Positions 1 through 12,006 of a stretch of DNA of 64,000 nt are shown here, piece by piece; within the stretch, counting starts at the first letter, position 1, and each line of letters starts with the position of its first letter. Origin of the DNA: Sipunculus nudus (taxonomy: Eukaryota > Annelida > Sipuncula > Golfingiida > Sipunculidae). The notes beneath the pieces are model-generated. The model did no database searches and was not told where the DNA came from. It was given only the letters and a program-made list of their open reading frames with translations. The position numbers and the translations under genes are program-made. The DNA lies in assembly GCA_026874595.1 (NCBI GenBank), contig CM049306.1:64548019-64612018 (forward strand), in the 5' to 3' direction.

Positions 1-400
1 TTCCAGTTTTGTCATGTCAGGTTTGTCAAATATTACAAAATGCCGGAAACTAGATCCGTCTAGCTGTAAAAGTCGCCGAGTTATAAGCATTTCCGTGTAC
101 TCTAGTGTTTTCTCGTTTGACGAGATGGTGCAGGATTTGGCCAGTCTTGTAGATTTGTCATATCAAACTCTCTAAATGTTATGAAATGGCGAAAACTACA
201 TCTGTCTAGCTGTAAAAGTCGCCGAGTTATTAGCATTTCTGTGAAATCTCCTTTTTTATCGTTTGACGAGATATGGTGCGAGATTTGGCCAGTCTTGCAG
301 GTTTGTCATGTCAAACCGTCCAAATGTTAATGAATGCCAAAAACTAGACCTGTCTAGCCGTGAAAGTCGCCGACTTATATGCATTTCTGTGAAATCTCGT
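1..400. repeat. 146-148-bp tandem satellite, HL1 core (left part)
   Basis: Three tandem units are seen: the shared word AGTCGCCGAGTTATA (with changes) starts near 71, 217 and 365, giving 146- and 148-bp spacing. Each unit carries the small dyad TCTCGTTTGACGAGA or a decayed form. The same units return at 2811-3130 and 4440-5480. This block is the left part of the HL1 core that an HL2 insertion at 401 splits; the core resumes at 2811. Nothing coding is seen. Confidence 0.8.
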
Positions 401-2810
401 TTTTAGCTCAGCTGACTGAAAGTCATCTGAGCTATAGCGATCACTCTTTGTCCGTCGTCCGTCTGTCCGTCCGTCCGTCTGTCCGTCCGTTAACCAGGCA
501 CAAATCGTAACCGCTGGACCTAGAACCTTGTAACTTGGTATTCTGAGAGGTCCATAAAAATCTCCTTGGAAACCAGAAATTAGGTCTCTGTTACCCATAT
601 CCTTCGAGCTATGTGGCCCCAAAGTACCCCCCAGAAAAGTCAAAAATTTCATACAAAAACTTCAATATCTCATTAACTACTTGACTGTTGGTCATGATTT
701 TTGGCATACATATTGATCATGAGATGTCACATCACTTCCTGCAGACTGGTGGCGCCACCTGTATTTTTCGATTTTTTACGAATTTTTTTCTCTATTTTTG
801 AGACCTTTAAAAATGTGAACATCTGTTAACAAGGCACAAATCATAAAGACTGGACCTAGAATCTTCGTTCTTGACACACAGGGAGACCCATGATAAGTCT
901 CCATGGAAACCTGAAATTAGGTCTCTGTTACCCATATTCTTTAAGCTGTATGGGTCCAAAATACCCCCCCCCCCCAGAATAATGGAAAATTTGATACAAA
1001 AACTGCAGTATTTCAATAACTACAACACTGATGGTCATGATTTTCGGCATACATATTGATCATGAGCTGTTCCATCAGTTTCTGCAGACTGGGTGTGCCA
1101 CCTCTATTTTTTTTTCAAATTTTTACGAATTTTTTCTTTTTTTTGAGACCTTTAAAGATGTGGTTATCTGTCAACAGGGTACAAATCGCAACAACTGGAC
1201 CTAGAATCTTCATTCTTGTCATGCGAGGAGGCCCATGAAAGGTGCCTGTGGAAACTTGAAATTAGGTCTCTGTTACCCATATCCTTCAAGCTATAGGACT
1301 CCGAAGTATCCCTCAGAATAATGGACAATTTGATACAAAAACTGAAGTATCTGAACAACTAATGCAGTGATCACCATGATTTTTTGCATGGATATTGACC
1401 ATTAAGTGTTTTTATTAGTTTCTGCAGACTGGTGGAGCCACCTGTATTTTTGTATCCGCCAAAACGAAGTTTTGCGGATAATATGTTTTTGACCGAGTTC
1501 CTCCGCCGCGGCGGTGTTCGTTTCCAGAGAGCTCCTAGGAGACTAATGGAACGATTTTTCCCAAACTTACACCTATTATCGGGTCACATGTGAACTGGTG
1601 CCTAACCAATTTGCATTGACCTCTGACCTTTCCTCTCTATCCAGTGTCCATTTGTGGGTCTGTTTCCACTCATAAACCCTCATATCTCGGGAACCGTTTG
1701 ATCGATCAGGAAATAAAATTGATACAAATGTAGCCCTTGGATTGCTTTATAACATACACAAAAAATGGTGGCGCCACCTGTAACCATGTTTGCACAGTGT
1801 CCATCTGTTCATCTGCCTTGGGTTAAAATCACTCATATCTCTGCAGTGAATTGACTAATTCACCTGAAATTCGTCATGTGTATACATCCAGGATAGCTTT
1901 CTTGATTTTATGACAGGTGGCGCCACCTACGTTCACGTTCACGCTGATGACATCCAAGCTTATATCTCGGGAACCGTTTGACTGATCAGGAAATAAAATT
2001 TATACAAATGTAGCCCTTTGATAGCTCTGTAACATACACAAAAAATGGTGGCGTCACCTGTAACAATGTTTGCACAGCGTCTGTCTGTTAGTCTGCCGTG
2101 GCCTAAAATTACTCATTTCTCTGTAGTGGTTCGACATAACTGCCTAAAATTTTGCAGGTTTATACATCGTGGACAGCTTTCTTGATTTTATGACAGGTGG
2201 CGCCACCTACATTCTAGTTAACGCTGGACACATCCAAGCTCATATCTCAGGAACCATTTGACCGATTGGGCCAAAATTGTGCATGTGTTTAGATCTCACA
2301 TAGGTCTTTATCATACACAAAACTGGAGGGGTTACCTGCAAAGATTTTTGCACAGTGTTTGTCTGTTTTTTCTGCCATGGGCAAAAATCGCTCATATACA
2401 TGTAGTGGTTTGACTTTTCTGCCTAAAATTTTGCAGGTGTATACAACTTGGACAGCTTTCTGGATTTGTGGTAGGTGGCACAACCTACATACACATTTAG
2501 GCTGCAGACATCCATGCTAATATGCAACATACCTCACTCTATTTCCCCTTGCCACTCAATCCATGCCTCACTATCCGATTTTGGCAGATACATGTAGTCA
2601 CTTGTCGGTTACCCGACAACTTTTCTAGTTTTAAAAGTTTACACATTTTTCTCTATTTTTGAGATATATAAATACAGACTAAATCTTGGCCTGTTGGTTA
2701 ATCTGTTTGATGCTTCAGTTGAATGGGTATATACTACCATTCTGATGATAAAATTTCTTTTTGCGAATCTCTTCCCAGTCAGCTGAGCGTCATGACCCAT
2801 GGGTCACTTG
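401..2810 (+). mobile_element. HL2 Helentron-like element with nested HL4
   Basis: The left (5') end is T-rich followed by the hairpin at 405-433, whose arms are AGCTCAG and CTGAGCT. A CCGT/CTGT microsatellite follows at 452-490. The core has roughly 340-bp units, each with a GGTGGCGCCACC-type palindrome (about 749, 1096, 1434; the later two decayed). The right (3') end at 2793-2810 is the palindrome TGACCCATGGGTCA then CTTG then T. The sub-terminal inverted repeat is GCTCAGCTGACT. The target is a T-run: the related sequence at 5152-5180 reads straight from the left flank into the right flank, an empty-site match. An HL4 sits inside at 1451-2628. Positions 344-652 and 807-1358 contain only shadow reading frames. 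Confidence 0.8.
1451..2628 (+). mobile_element. HL4 element nested in HL2
   Basis: The 5' end is the hairpin at 1452-1480, with arms GTATCCGCCAAAAC and GTTTTGCGGATA. The 3' end is a hairpin (TTGTCGG/CCGACAA, about 2601-2618) then CTAG at 2625-2628 then T. The core carries three palindromic GGTGGCGCCACC-type units (about 1914, 2199 and decayed copies). The HL2 copy at 15260-15285 lacks the insertion: its complement runs from the T-run straight into AAAGTTTACGCA, matching the two flanks here. HL4 is therefore younger than its HL2 host. Confidence 0.75.
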
Positions 2811-4253
2811 TTCCACATTTGACCAGATATAGCGCGAGATTTCGCCAAGTATCGCAGTTTTACTATGTCAAGTTGGCCAAATGTTACCAAATGCCAAAAA
2901 CTAGACCTGAGTAGCTGTAAAAGTCGCCTAGTTATAAGCATTTCCATGATATCTCGTTTTTTTCTCGCTTGACGAGATATGGTGCGAGATTTGGCCTGAT
3001 TTCTTTTCTGGCGTGTCAAGCTGGTCATATGTTATGAAATGCCAAAAACTAGACCTGTGTAGCTGTAAAAGTCGCCGAGTTATAAGCATTTCTGTGAAAT
3101 CTCGTTTTTTCTCGTTTGACGGTAAACCGAGCGAAATTTGACGAGACTTGCAATTGAATGACTTAGAACCAAGGGGAAGCAGCCTTATGCAAAAAACTAG
3201 ACCCTTGAAACATAAATATTAACCGAGATAGAAGCCAAAAACTGCATATTTTCAGATTGTCAAGTTTAACCCACAAATTTGGTAACCATGGTAACGGCAG
3301 TACAAAGCTACATGTGCGGAGGAATAAGAAAATGTTCCTAGTTTCAGATACCACAAAAAAAATGGTGTAACGTTTAATATTTTTTGAGATATTGCAGAAA
3401 AATGATATGTTACAGTGTTTCATGTACCACGCCCCTGGTGGCTATTTCCAAAAAATGAAAAATTGATTTCGAGATATTTATAAATGACAGAAAATATATC
3501 AATTTCAAAGCCACTGTTAAAAAAATGCGACCTGTAGGTCATATTTAATGAAATCTCGGAAACTCTCGTTTGGCGAGAAATGGTGCGAGATTTGGCGAGA
3601 CTTTCAGTTTTATCATGACAAGCTGTCCATAAGGTACAAAATGACCAAAACCAGACGTCTGTAGCTTAAAAATTGACAAAGTTACAAAAAATGGTCGTGT
3701 TATTTCCAATTTCCATGATTTTTGCCCAAAAAATGTAACCATGGTAACGGCAAATTTAAGTAAGCTACATGTCAAAGGAAAGGCCAGGTGATGACGAAAA
3801 AAATGAGCTATTGCAGATGTAGATAAGCCTATTTATGGCGAAGTTATAGTGCAAAAACCGTTAACCATACCTGTCGTGACCTTGACCCTTGACCTTGGAG
3901 CAATGTTGACCAAAAACAATAGGGCACCTAGAAATCGGTTGGTCAATCAAGCCTGTAAGTTTCAAGTTGATTGATGCAAAAGTGTGACCTGGAGAGTCGT
4001 GACAAACAAACAAACAAACAAACAGACAAAGAGACAAACAGACATACGCAACTGACGAACATGCTTGCCGAAATCGAAGATTTCCGGCAAGCAACAAACA
4101 GACAGACAGACAAACAGACATACGCAACTGACCAATATGCTTGCGGAAATCGAAGATTTCCGGCAAGCAACAAACAGACAGACAAACAGACATACGCAAC
4201 TGACCAATATGCTTGCCGAAATCTTTGATTCCGGCAAGCAACAAACAAAAAAA
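2811..4253 (-). mobile_element. HL1 copy 1, right part
   Basis: This is the continuation of the HL1 core after the HL2 insertion. It holds two more 148-bp satellite units (2922, 3070), then a segment with the CTCF-like motif at 3426-3444, a TGACCTTGACC run near 3880-3895, a CAAACAGA microsatellite (4004-4040) and the hairpin array listed separately. The next HL1 copy starts within about 14 bp at 4254. The stretch 2811-3960 is near-duplicated at 5166-6310. Confidence 0.7.
4040..4245. repeat. Hairpin array 1 (three units), HL1 5' end
   Basis: Three perfect or near-perfect hairpins start at 4063, 4139 and 4211 (spacing 76 and 72). Each is about 30 bp, with arms GCTTGCCG(A)AATC and GATTTCCGGCAAGC. 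The linkers are variants of CAACAAACAGACA plus a conserved ACTGACCAATATGC-type stretch, so they are not unique spacers. The arm sequence is the HL1 sub-terminal repeat, so this is an amplified transposon end. Confidence 0.85.
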
Positions 4254-6436
4254 CTAGATGACCAGAGGTCACGCGCTTGCCGGAAATGGAAATGATACAG
4301 ACAGATAGACAGAGAGTGCATGTAGAAACAGTCATATGAATGAGCAACATTGTGGGGGCAGCAGAAACGGATAATATGTTTATTTATGCATGCTGACCTT
4401 TAACAGCTGCATATCTTTCTAGTGTAAAAGGGACCAAGTTCAAAATTTTTTCATGAAATCCCGTTAATCTCGTTTGACAAGAAGCAGTGAGACGTTTTCA
4501 GGTTTGTCATGTCAAGCTGGCCGAATGATATGAAATGCCGAAAATCAGACCTGTCTAGCTATAAAAGCCGCTGAGTTATAAGCATTTGCATGAAATCTCG
4601 TGTTTTCTCGTTTGACGGGAAATGGTGCGAGCTTTGGCGAGATTTCCAGTTTTGTCATGTCAGGTTTGTCAAATACTACAAAATGCCGGAAACTAGACCT
4701 GTCTAGCTGCAAAAGTCGCCGTGTTATCAGCATTTACGTGAAATCATGTTTTTTTCTTGCTTGACGAGATATAGTACGAGATTTGGCAAGACGAGCAGTT
4801 TTATTATGTCAAGACGGCCAAATGGCGAAAACTAGATCTGTCTAGCTGTAAAAGTCGCCGAGTTATAAACATTTCTGTGTACTCTCGTGTTTTCTCGTTT
4901 GATGAGATATGGTGCAGGATTTGGCCAGTCTTGTAGATTTGTCATATCAAACTCTCTAAATGTTATGAAATGGCGAAAACTACATCTGTCTAGCTGTAAA
5001 AGTCGCCGAGTTATTAGCATTTCTGTGAAATCTCCTTTTTTATCGTTTGACGAGATATGGTGCGAGATTTGGCCAGTCTTGCAGGTTTGTCATGTCAAGC
5101 CGTCCAAATGTTAATGAATGCCAAAAGTCGCCGACTTATATGCATTTCTGTGAAATCTCGTTTTTCCACATTTGACCAGATATAGTGCGAGATTTCGCCA
5201 AGTATCGCAGTTTTACTATGTCAAGTTGGCCAAATGTTACCAAATGCCAAAAACTAGACCTGAGTACCTGTAAAAGTCGCCTAGTTATAAGCATTTCCAT
5301 GATATCTCGTTTTTTTCTCGCTTGACGAGATATGGTGCGAGATTTGGCCTGATTTCTTTTCTGGCGTGTCAAGCTGGTCATATGTTATGAAATGCCGAAA
5401 ACTAGACCTGTGTAGCTGTAAAAGTCGCCGAGTTATAAGCATTTCCGTGAAATCTCGTTTTTTCTCGTTTGACGATAAACCGAGCGAAATTTGATGAGAC
5501 TTGCAATTGAATGACTTAGAACCAAGGGGAAGCAGCCTTATGCAAAAAACTAGACCCTTGAAACATAAATATTAACTGAGATAGAAGCCAAAAACTGCAT
5601 ATTTTCAGATCGTCAAGTTTAACCCACAAATTTGGTAACCATGGTAATGGCAGCACAAAGCTACATGTGCAGAGGAATAAGCCAATGTTCCTAGTTTAAG
5701 ATACAACGATAAAAATTGTGCCATGTTTAAAATTATTTTAGATATTGCAGAAAAATGATATGTTACAGTGTTTCAGGTACCACGCCCCCTGGTGGCTATT
5801 TCCAAAAAATGAAAAACTGATTTCGAGATATTTAAAAAAAACACAAAATATATCAATTTCAAAGCCATTGTTAAAAAAATGCAACCTGTAGGTCATATTT
5901 AATGAAATCTCGAAGACTCTCGTTTGACGAGAAATGGTGCGAGATTTGGCGAGACTTTCAGTTTTATCATGTCAAGCTGCCTATAAGGTACATAATGACC
6001 AAAACCAGACGTCTGTAGCTTAAAAATTGACAAAGTTACAAAAAATGGTCGTGTTATTTCCAATTTCCATGATTTTTGCCCAAAAAATGTAACCATGGTA
6101 ATGGCAAATTTAAGTAAGCTACATGTCAAAAGAAAGGCCAGGTGATGACGAAAAAAATGAGCTATTGCAGAAGTGGATAAGGCTTTTTATGGCAAAGTTA
6201 TAGTGCAAAAACCGTTAACCATACCTGTCATGACCTTGACCCTTGACCTTGGAGCAATGTTGACCAAAAACAATAGGGTTCCAGGGTGTTCGGTTGTCAA
6301 TCAACCCTGTAAGGGTCATGTCGATTGCTGCAAAGTTGTGGCCAGGAGAGTGCAGACAAACACACAAACAAACAGACAAATGGACATATGCAACTGACCA
6401 ACCAACTTGCCGAAATCGAAGATTTCCGGCAAGCAA
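4254..6436 (-). mobile_element. HL1 copy 2
   Basis: The left end is CTAG (4254-4257) beside the hairpin TGACC-AGA-GGTCA and the sub-terminal GCGCTTGCCGGAAAT. The interior holds a 148-bp satellite block (4440-5480), a CTCF-like site at 5779-5798, a TGACCTTGACC run (6229-6250) and an ACAAACAG tract (6355-6378). The right end is one hairpin (about 6407-6435). The adjoining CTAG at 6437-6440 begins copy 3 with no spacer, so copies 2 and 3 are exactly head-to-tail. Confidence 0.75.
4440..5480. repeat. 146-148-bp satellite block, HL1 core
   Basis: About seven successive units share the AGTCGCC(G/T)(A/T)GTTAT word (about 4563, 4706, 4851, 4998, 5126, 5274, 5420). The unit at 5126 is shortened. Every unit ends with variants of the TCTCGTTTGACGAGA dyad followed by GAGATTTGGC. 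The segment 4640-5160 resembles 1-400, and 5166-5480 resembles 2811-3130. Confidence 0.8.
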
Positions 6437-7869
6437 CTAGATGACCACAGGTCACACGCTTGCCGGAAATGACCTTGAAATTAAAAATGCATGAGCAATG
6501 AAGAAGAGTACGAAAAAAGGCTATAATTTATGTGATACAGATTAACAGTTTTCGAGATACAGCCAACATTTTACAGGATAAATTGTTTGACTGCAGCTCC
6601 CTCTGGTAGCCATATTGAGAAAATGAAAAACTCTTTATAGATATTAGTGCCAGGCATATTTCGTATCAGTTTCAAAATGATGTGTGTAAAACTGGGGATT
6701 GTAGATTGCTATATGTAAGATGCATGCACTGGCAAGTAGTTAAACTGAGGACAGCGGACAAACAGACGGCCATACTGACAAAGTGACAAATGATTCAGGC
6801 CAGATGACCCATAGATAACATCCAGAAGACTCAAGGCAAGAATATAAGCTATAATATATGTAATAACGACTAACATTTTTGGAGATATAGCCGAAAGACA
6901 ACATGTTCGAGCGGGGTTGACTGCAGCGCCCCCTAGCGGCCACAGCCAGAAAATGAAATACCTGTTTCTAGATATTAGTCTCAGATATAAGATGTACTAG
7001 TTTCAAAAAGATTCGTTAAAAACTATGGCTTGTACTTTGCCATATGTAACATGCTACACCAACCAGCGGGCGTGATTGTTGACAGCAGACAAACAGACAG
7101 ACACACTGACAAAGTGACACAAGATTGAGACCAGATGACCCAACCAGAATATAGGGAAGACTCAGGACAAGAAAATAAGCTATAATTTATGTAAGTAAGA
7201 TTAATTGTTTTGGAGATATGGTCAAAACAAGATATGTCACTGTGTATTCGCTGCAGCGCCCCCTGGCGGTCAAATTCAAAAAATGGAAAAATAATTTCGA
7301 GATATTGCTGTTGGATATAAAATATATCAGTTTCATAACAAATATTTCAAATTTGTGGCATCTAGGGTATCATTAATGATATCAGGAAATATCTCGTATG
7401 GCGAGATTTCATGCTAGAATTGGCGAGACTTGGTATTGGATCGTCGAGAACTCTTGACGGGCTACATTATGCAAAAAACCAGACCTCTCTAGCTATAAAA
7501 CTGACAAAGTTACAAAAATTAGCCCTTTTATTTTCGAAAATAATGAGTTTTCCCCAAAAATGTGTAACCATAGAAACAGCAGATTTCAGCAACATATATA
7601 TCAGAAGAAAGGCCTTGGAATGCCGATTAAAATGAGCCATGTTTGAAGTGGCTATGACAAATAGTAATGGAGATATGAAGAAAAGAGCACTTTAGGAACT
7701 TTTGATGACCTTGACCTTGACCTTTGACCTATATTGCCCAAAAACAATAGGCTTCTTGCATTTTTGATTTTACACAAACTGTGAAAGTTTGAAAGCGATG
7801 GGATCAAAATTGCGACCTGTAGAGACTGGACAGACAAACAAACAAACAGACAAACAGACATCTGCGACT

Positions 7870-8258
7870 GACCAACCAGCTTGCAAAAATCGAAGATTTC
7901 CGGCAAGCAACAAACAGACATCCGCGACTGACCAACCAGCTTGCGAAAATCGAAGATTTCCGGCAAGCAACAAACATATGAACAGATCAACATGCTTGCC
8001 GAATCTTTGATTCCGGCAAGCAACAAACAAACATACGCGGGTGATCAACATGCTTGCCGAATCTTTTATTCCGGCAAGCAACAAACATACGCGGGTGACC
8101 AACATGCTTGCGAAAATCAAAGATTTCTGGCAAGCAACAAACAGACATCCGCGACTGACCAACCTGCTTGCCGAAATCGAAGATTTCCGGCAAGCAACAA
8201 ACATACGGAACTGATCAACATACTTGTCGAAATCTCTGATTCCGGCAAGCAATAAAAC
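7870..8258. repeat. Hairpin array 2 (seven units)
   Basis: Hairpins start near 7879, 7939, 7994, 8052, 8106, 8166 and 8222, spacing 54-60 bp. The arms are GCTTGCCGAAATC-type and GATTTCCGGCAAGC-type, and several units carry matched or near-matched arm changes (for example the shorter AATC/GATT loop form at 7994 and 8052). Linkers alternate between AACAAACAGACATCCGCGAC and AACAAACATACGCGGGTGA types. The reading frames across it are low-complexity artefacts. Confidence 0.85.
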
Positions 8259-8515
8259 TATAACGCGACAGAAATGGCAAACCGGCCCGCAAAGAGTGTC
8301 TTTAGTTACTTATTTTATACGGCGAACGCTATAATTTTTGCAGTCACTGGAAAGCGTGTCTGTCTTTCATACTAAAACGCGCACATGCATGCGTCATGGC
8401 ATATGTATACGTGCATGCGGGTTTCCATTTTTTACAAAGTTGCTAAAATTTGTGGGGACCGTGTATGATTAAACCAAAGAGGCCATGGGCAGAAAGGCCA
8501 TGAAATGGCCATTCA
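8259..8515. other. Unassigned 255-bp stretch between hairpin arrays
   Basis: No match to the other repeat families was recognised. It contains alternating purine-pyrimidine stretches (GCACATGCATGCGTCATG and GTATACGTGCATGCGGG at 8382-8421) and is richer in CpG than its surroundings. No reading frame or RNA gene could be supported. Confidence 0.4.
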
Positions 8516-8639
8516 TATGGTGTACAGTTTATGTACCATAAATGTGTAGTTTTGGAGATATGGTTAAACAGTGATAGTAGGTACGGGGTTGCAGTGCGGC
8601 GCCCCCAAGCGGTTATTTTCCAAAAACTGAAAAACAAAC

Positions 8640-8900
8640 AGACAAACAGACATCCGCGACTGACAAACCTGCTTGCCAAAATCGGAGATTTATGGCAAGC
8701 AACAAACAAACAGACATACACGACTGACCAACCAACTTGCCAAAATCGAAGATTTACGGCAAGCAACTCACAGGCATACGCGACTGACCAACCAACTTGC
8801 CGAAATCGAAGATTTCTGGCAAGCAACAAACAGACAGACAGACATCCGCGACTGACCAACCTGCTTGCAGAAATCGAAGATTTCGGCAAGCAACAAACAG
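8640..8900. repeat. Hairpin array 3 (four units)
   Basis: Hairpins start near 8671, 8735, 8795 and 8863 (spacing 60-68 bp), with the same GCTTGCC...GGCAAGC arms as the other arrays and CAACAAACAGACA-type linkers. It ends directly before CTAG at 8902, the start of the next HL1 copy. Confidence 0.85.
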
Positions 8901-8901
8901 A

Positions 8902-11900
8902 CTAGACGACCAGAGGTTGAGCGCTTGCCGGAAGTTTGAATGACAGACAGATGGACAGACGATACAAAGTGTCTGTTTTCCATCAATTGTGTGACCTTCA
9001 GAGTGAATGCCGAGGAATAAATGGCCTGTAGAATGACATATATCACACAAAATAACATGAAAGCATACAAATCTGACAACATCTGACAAACAGAAAGACA
9101 TCCTGACACACTGACACAATTTAAGATAACATATGATCAGATAAACATACGGAGAAGATATATAGAAACAAAATGAGTTATAGTTTGTGCAGATAAAGTT
9201 CACAGTTTTGGAGGAAAGGCCAAGCACTTATATGTTGCAGTGGTTCGAGGGCAGCGCCCCTAGCAACCATATCCCGAAAATGAAAAAAACACTTTTGAGA
9301 TATTAGTGTATGGCATCAGCTGTACCAGTTTCAAAAGGATTCCTGCAGAAATAACCAGCAAGAAGGCGAATTTGAAGAAAACTGACAAACAGACAGACAC
9401 GCTGACAAAGTGACTCAAGATTGTGTCCAAATGACTATACCAGGTTATGGAGAAGACTTAGAGGAAAAACATAAGCTATAGTTTATGTAATTGAGGCTTT
9501 GAATTTTGGAGATACGGCCAATATTATGATATAAGTGGTAGGGTCGTGTATAGGGCCCTTTAGCGGCCATATTGGGAAAATGAAAAATATGTTTCAAGAT
9601 ATTAGTGTTGACATAAGACGTACCAGTTTAAAAAAATTCTTTCGAAACTGTGGCCTGTAGAATGCTATATGTGAGATGCAAGAACAAGCAAGCAGGCGAA
9701 TTTGAGGAAGACTAAAAAACAGACAGAAATACTGACAAGGTGACACAAGAATGAGACCAGATGACCTACTCAGGTTATGGAAAAGACCAAGAGGAGGAAA
9801 ATATGCCATAGTTTCTGTAATCGAGGTTTATAGTTATGGAGATATGGCCAAAGAATGATATGTTTGGTGTGTCTTGTGCAGCACCCCCTAGTGGCCATAT
9901 CTGGAAAATGAAAAATCGGTTTCGAGATATTACTGTAAGGCATAAGCTATGAAATAGTTTCAAAAGGGTTCTTTCAAAACTGTGGTTTATAGAATGCTTT
10001 ATGTGAGACACAAGAGGAAGCAGGCGAATTTGAGGACAACTGACTAACAAACAGACACACTAACAAAGTGACACAAGATTGTAACAAGATGACTAAACTA
10101 GATTATGGAGAAGACTAAGCGGAAGAAAATAAGCTATAGTTTTTGTAAACTACACATATGTCAGTAATGAAACCTTTATTGATCATACCATTTTTCAGTG
10201 TACCAAGAAGTGAATATGTAAATATATATACATGTATATACATATATCATATATCTACCGTGCCACCACTGTGCTATTCTATACAATAAAATATTATATT
10301 ACTTTGAATTGATTGTTATTCATTATAGTGTGCATCGCATAGAAACTGACGAACCATATGGGGAATGAATGTGTTAATTATCTTATATGGGTGAGTAAAG
10401 AGAATTAATCATGAAAAAAGTAGCGATAGAAACAACTCAGATGACAACAGGTGACTAATCCATGTTAAAGGGAATGGATAGATGACTAAAATGACTACAA
10501 TTCAATACGACCATTTGTGACTAAATTATGAGAAATATACAATTTTGAGATTTCATATAACCTTGACCTTTGACCGATTGTGACTGGAACTTTGTGTTCT
10601 GTCCACTGGATATCTTTAAATGCGACTGCTAAAATTTGGCTTTAGAATAAAAAAAACGCATGACCACGATAACAGCAGATTCATTATACAATTTTATAAA
10701 AAAAAAAAGACCACATAATGACGTGTAAAATGACCTACAGTTTATGCCTCTGTGGTGAATAATGACGAAGATATGAGAGAAAAAGTGTTTTAGATTACCT
10801 AGACCTTAAAATGTTACCCATAAATACTTGAACCCACTTACTAGATAACAATCAGAGTAACTGATCTAAACTTCTTGCCTCTAGAATTCCATATATTAGA
10901 CAAAGGATCAAGCACTGAGGCGAATGTTACGACAATGGACGAACAGACATATATACTGACACACTGACACATCTGAAAAAACATCAGGAGATCATGTTAT
11001 TGCAAACGTATAATGGAACAATATAAGCTATATTTTATGTAGGTAAGGTTTAGAGTTTTAGAGATATTGCCACAAAATGATATTTTGTAATGGTCAACAT
11101 GTAGCGCCCCCTAGTGGCTATTTCGCAAAAATAACAAAAAATTACTCTCTTGGTACTAGTGTATGGCATAAGATGTACCAGTTTCAAAAGGATTCCTCCA
11201 AAACTCTGGCCTGTAGAATGCTATATGTGAGATGCAAGTACCAGCAAGCAGGCAAATTTGAGGACAACTGACAGACAGACAGACACACTGACAAAGTGAC
11301 AGTAGATTGAGACCAGATGACTACACCAGCTTATGGAGAAATATCAGAGGAAGCAAACAAGCTATAGTGTATGTAATTGAGGCTTATAATTTTGGAGATA
11401 TGGCCAAAACATGATATGTTGGTGAGGTTTGCATACAGCGCCCCCTAGCGGCCATATTCAACAAATGAAAAAAACTATTTCGAGATACTAGTGTAGAACA
11501 TAGGAAATGTCAGTTTCAAAAAGATTCCTGCAACAATGTGGCCTCCAGGGCAAGATGAATGGAATCTCGAAATATCTCGTTTGACGAGACATTTTACGAG
11601 ATAATGCGAGACGTAATAAAATCTTGTAGTACTAATTGAATGCTACCTAATGCAAAAAAAAAAACCTCTCTAGCTTTAAAATTGACAAATTAGTCCATTA
11701 ATTTTCAAATATCATCACTTTTCCCCGAAAATGCGTTACCATGGAAACAGCAAATTTGAGTCAGGGACACACCAGAAGAAAGGCCATTTGATGACTATGA
11801 AAATGAGCTATAGATGAAGTATATACGACCAATAGTGAGAAAGATATGAAGACAAACCGTTTACAAATTTTTGATGACCTTGACCTTGGATCAATATTGA

Positions 11901-12006
11901 CCAAAAATGTTAGGCCACTAGAACTTTTGGATATCCATCAACCCTATAAGATTGAAAACGAATGGTGCAAAAACTGCAACCTGTCAAGTGCACAAAAGCA
12001 AACAAA
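8902..12006 (-). mobile_element. HL1 copy 4
   Basis: It starts with CTAG (8902-8905) and GACCAGAGGTTGAGCGCTTGCC. CTCF-like sites lie at 9251-9269, 9551-9569 (decayed), 9878-9897, 11101-11120 and 11435-11454. Each is followed by AAAATGAAAAA and a GAGATATT phrase and preceded by GGAGATAT. ACAGACAGACACACTGACAAAGTGAC runs recur between units. Between 10150 and 10440 lies AT-rich sequence with a weak resemblance to 40857-41400. The segment 11565-11990 repeats the TCTCGTTTGACGAGA and TGACCTTGACC blocks seen at 7380-7760. No terminal hairpin survives at its right end. Confidence 0.6.

Larger units (their letters stand above)
6437..8901 (-). mobile_element. HL1 copy 3, with CTCF-like 330-bp units
   Basis: The left end is CTAG (6437-6440) with the TGACC/GGTCA hairpin. 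The core has units about 330 bp apart carrying GCAGCGCCCCCTAGCGGCCA-type sites at 6593-6612, 6923-6942 and 7253-7272, with a weak one at 8596-8615. The phrase GGAGATATGG recurs upstream of most of them. A TGACCTTGACCTTTGACCT string lies near 7707-7728. Two hairpin arrays end it (7879-8258 and 8671-8895), with a 255-bp non-repeat stretch between them. Confidence 0.7.

Noticed and set aside
3861-4350. Overlapping minus-strand reading frames rich in SVCLSVCLFV
   Set aside because: They translate the CAAACAGA microsatellite and hairpin array in all frames. The same happens at 7652-8252 and 8443-9227. No protein is implied.
4040-8900. CRISPR arrays
   Set aside because: The palindromic repeats and regular spacing look right, but linkers are not unique, no cas genes exist, the DNA is eukaryotic, and the hairpin is the HL1 transposon end.
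9240-9260. Possible tRNA-type B box (GGTTCGAGGGC)
   Set aside because: No A box at the proper distance and no cloverleaf; it overlaps an HL1 CTCF-like unit. No tRNA or SINE head is supported.
10150-10440. A duplicated gene or 3' UTR shared with 40857-41400
   Set aside because: Short AT-rich similarities (AACCTTTATTG and CATAGAAAC-GACG) occur, but in different order and without a coding frame; too weak to call.
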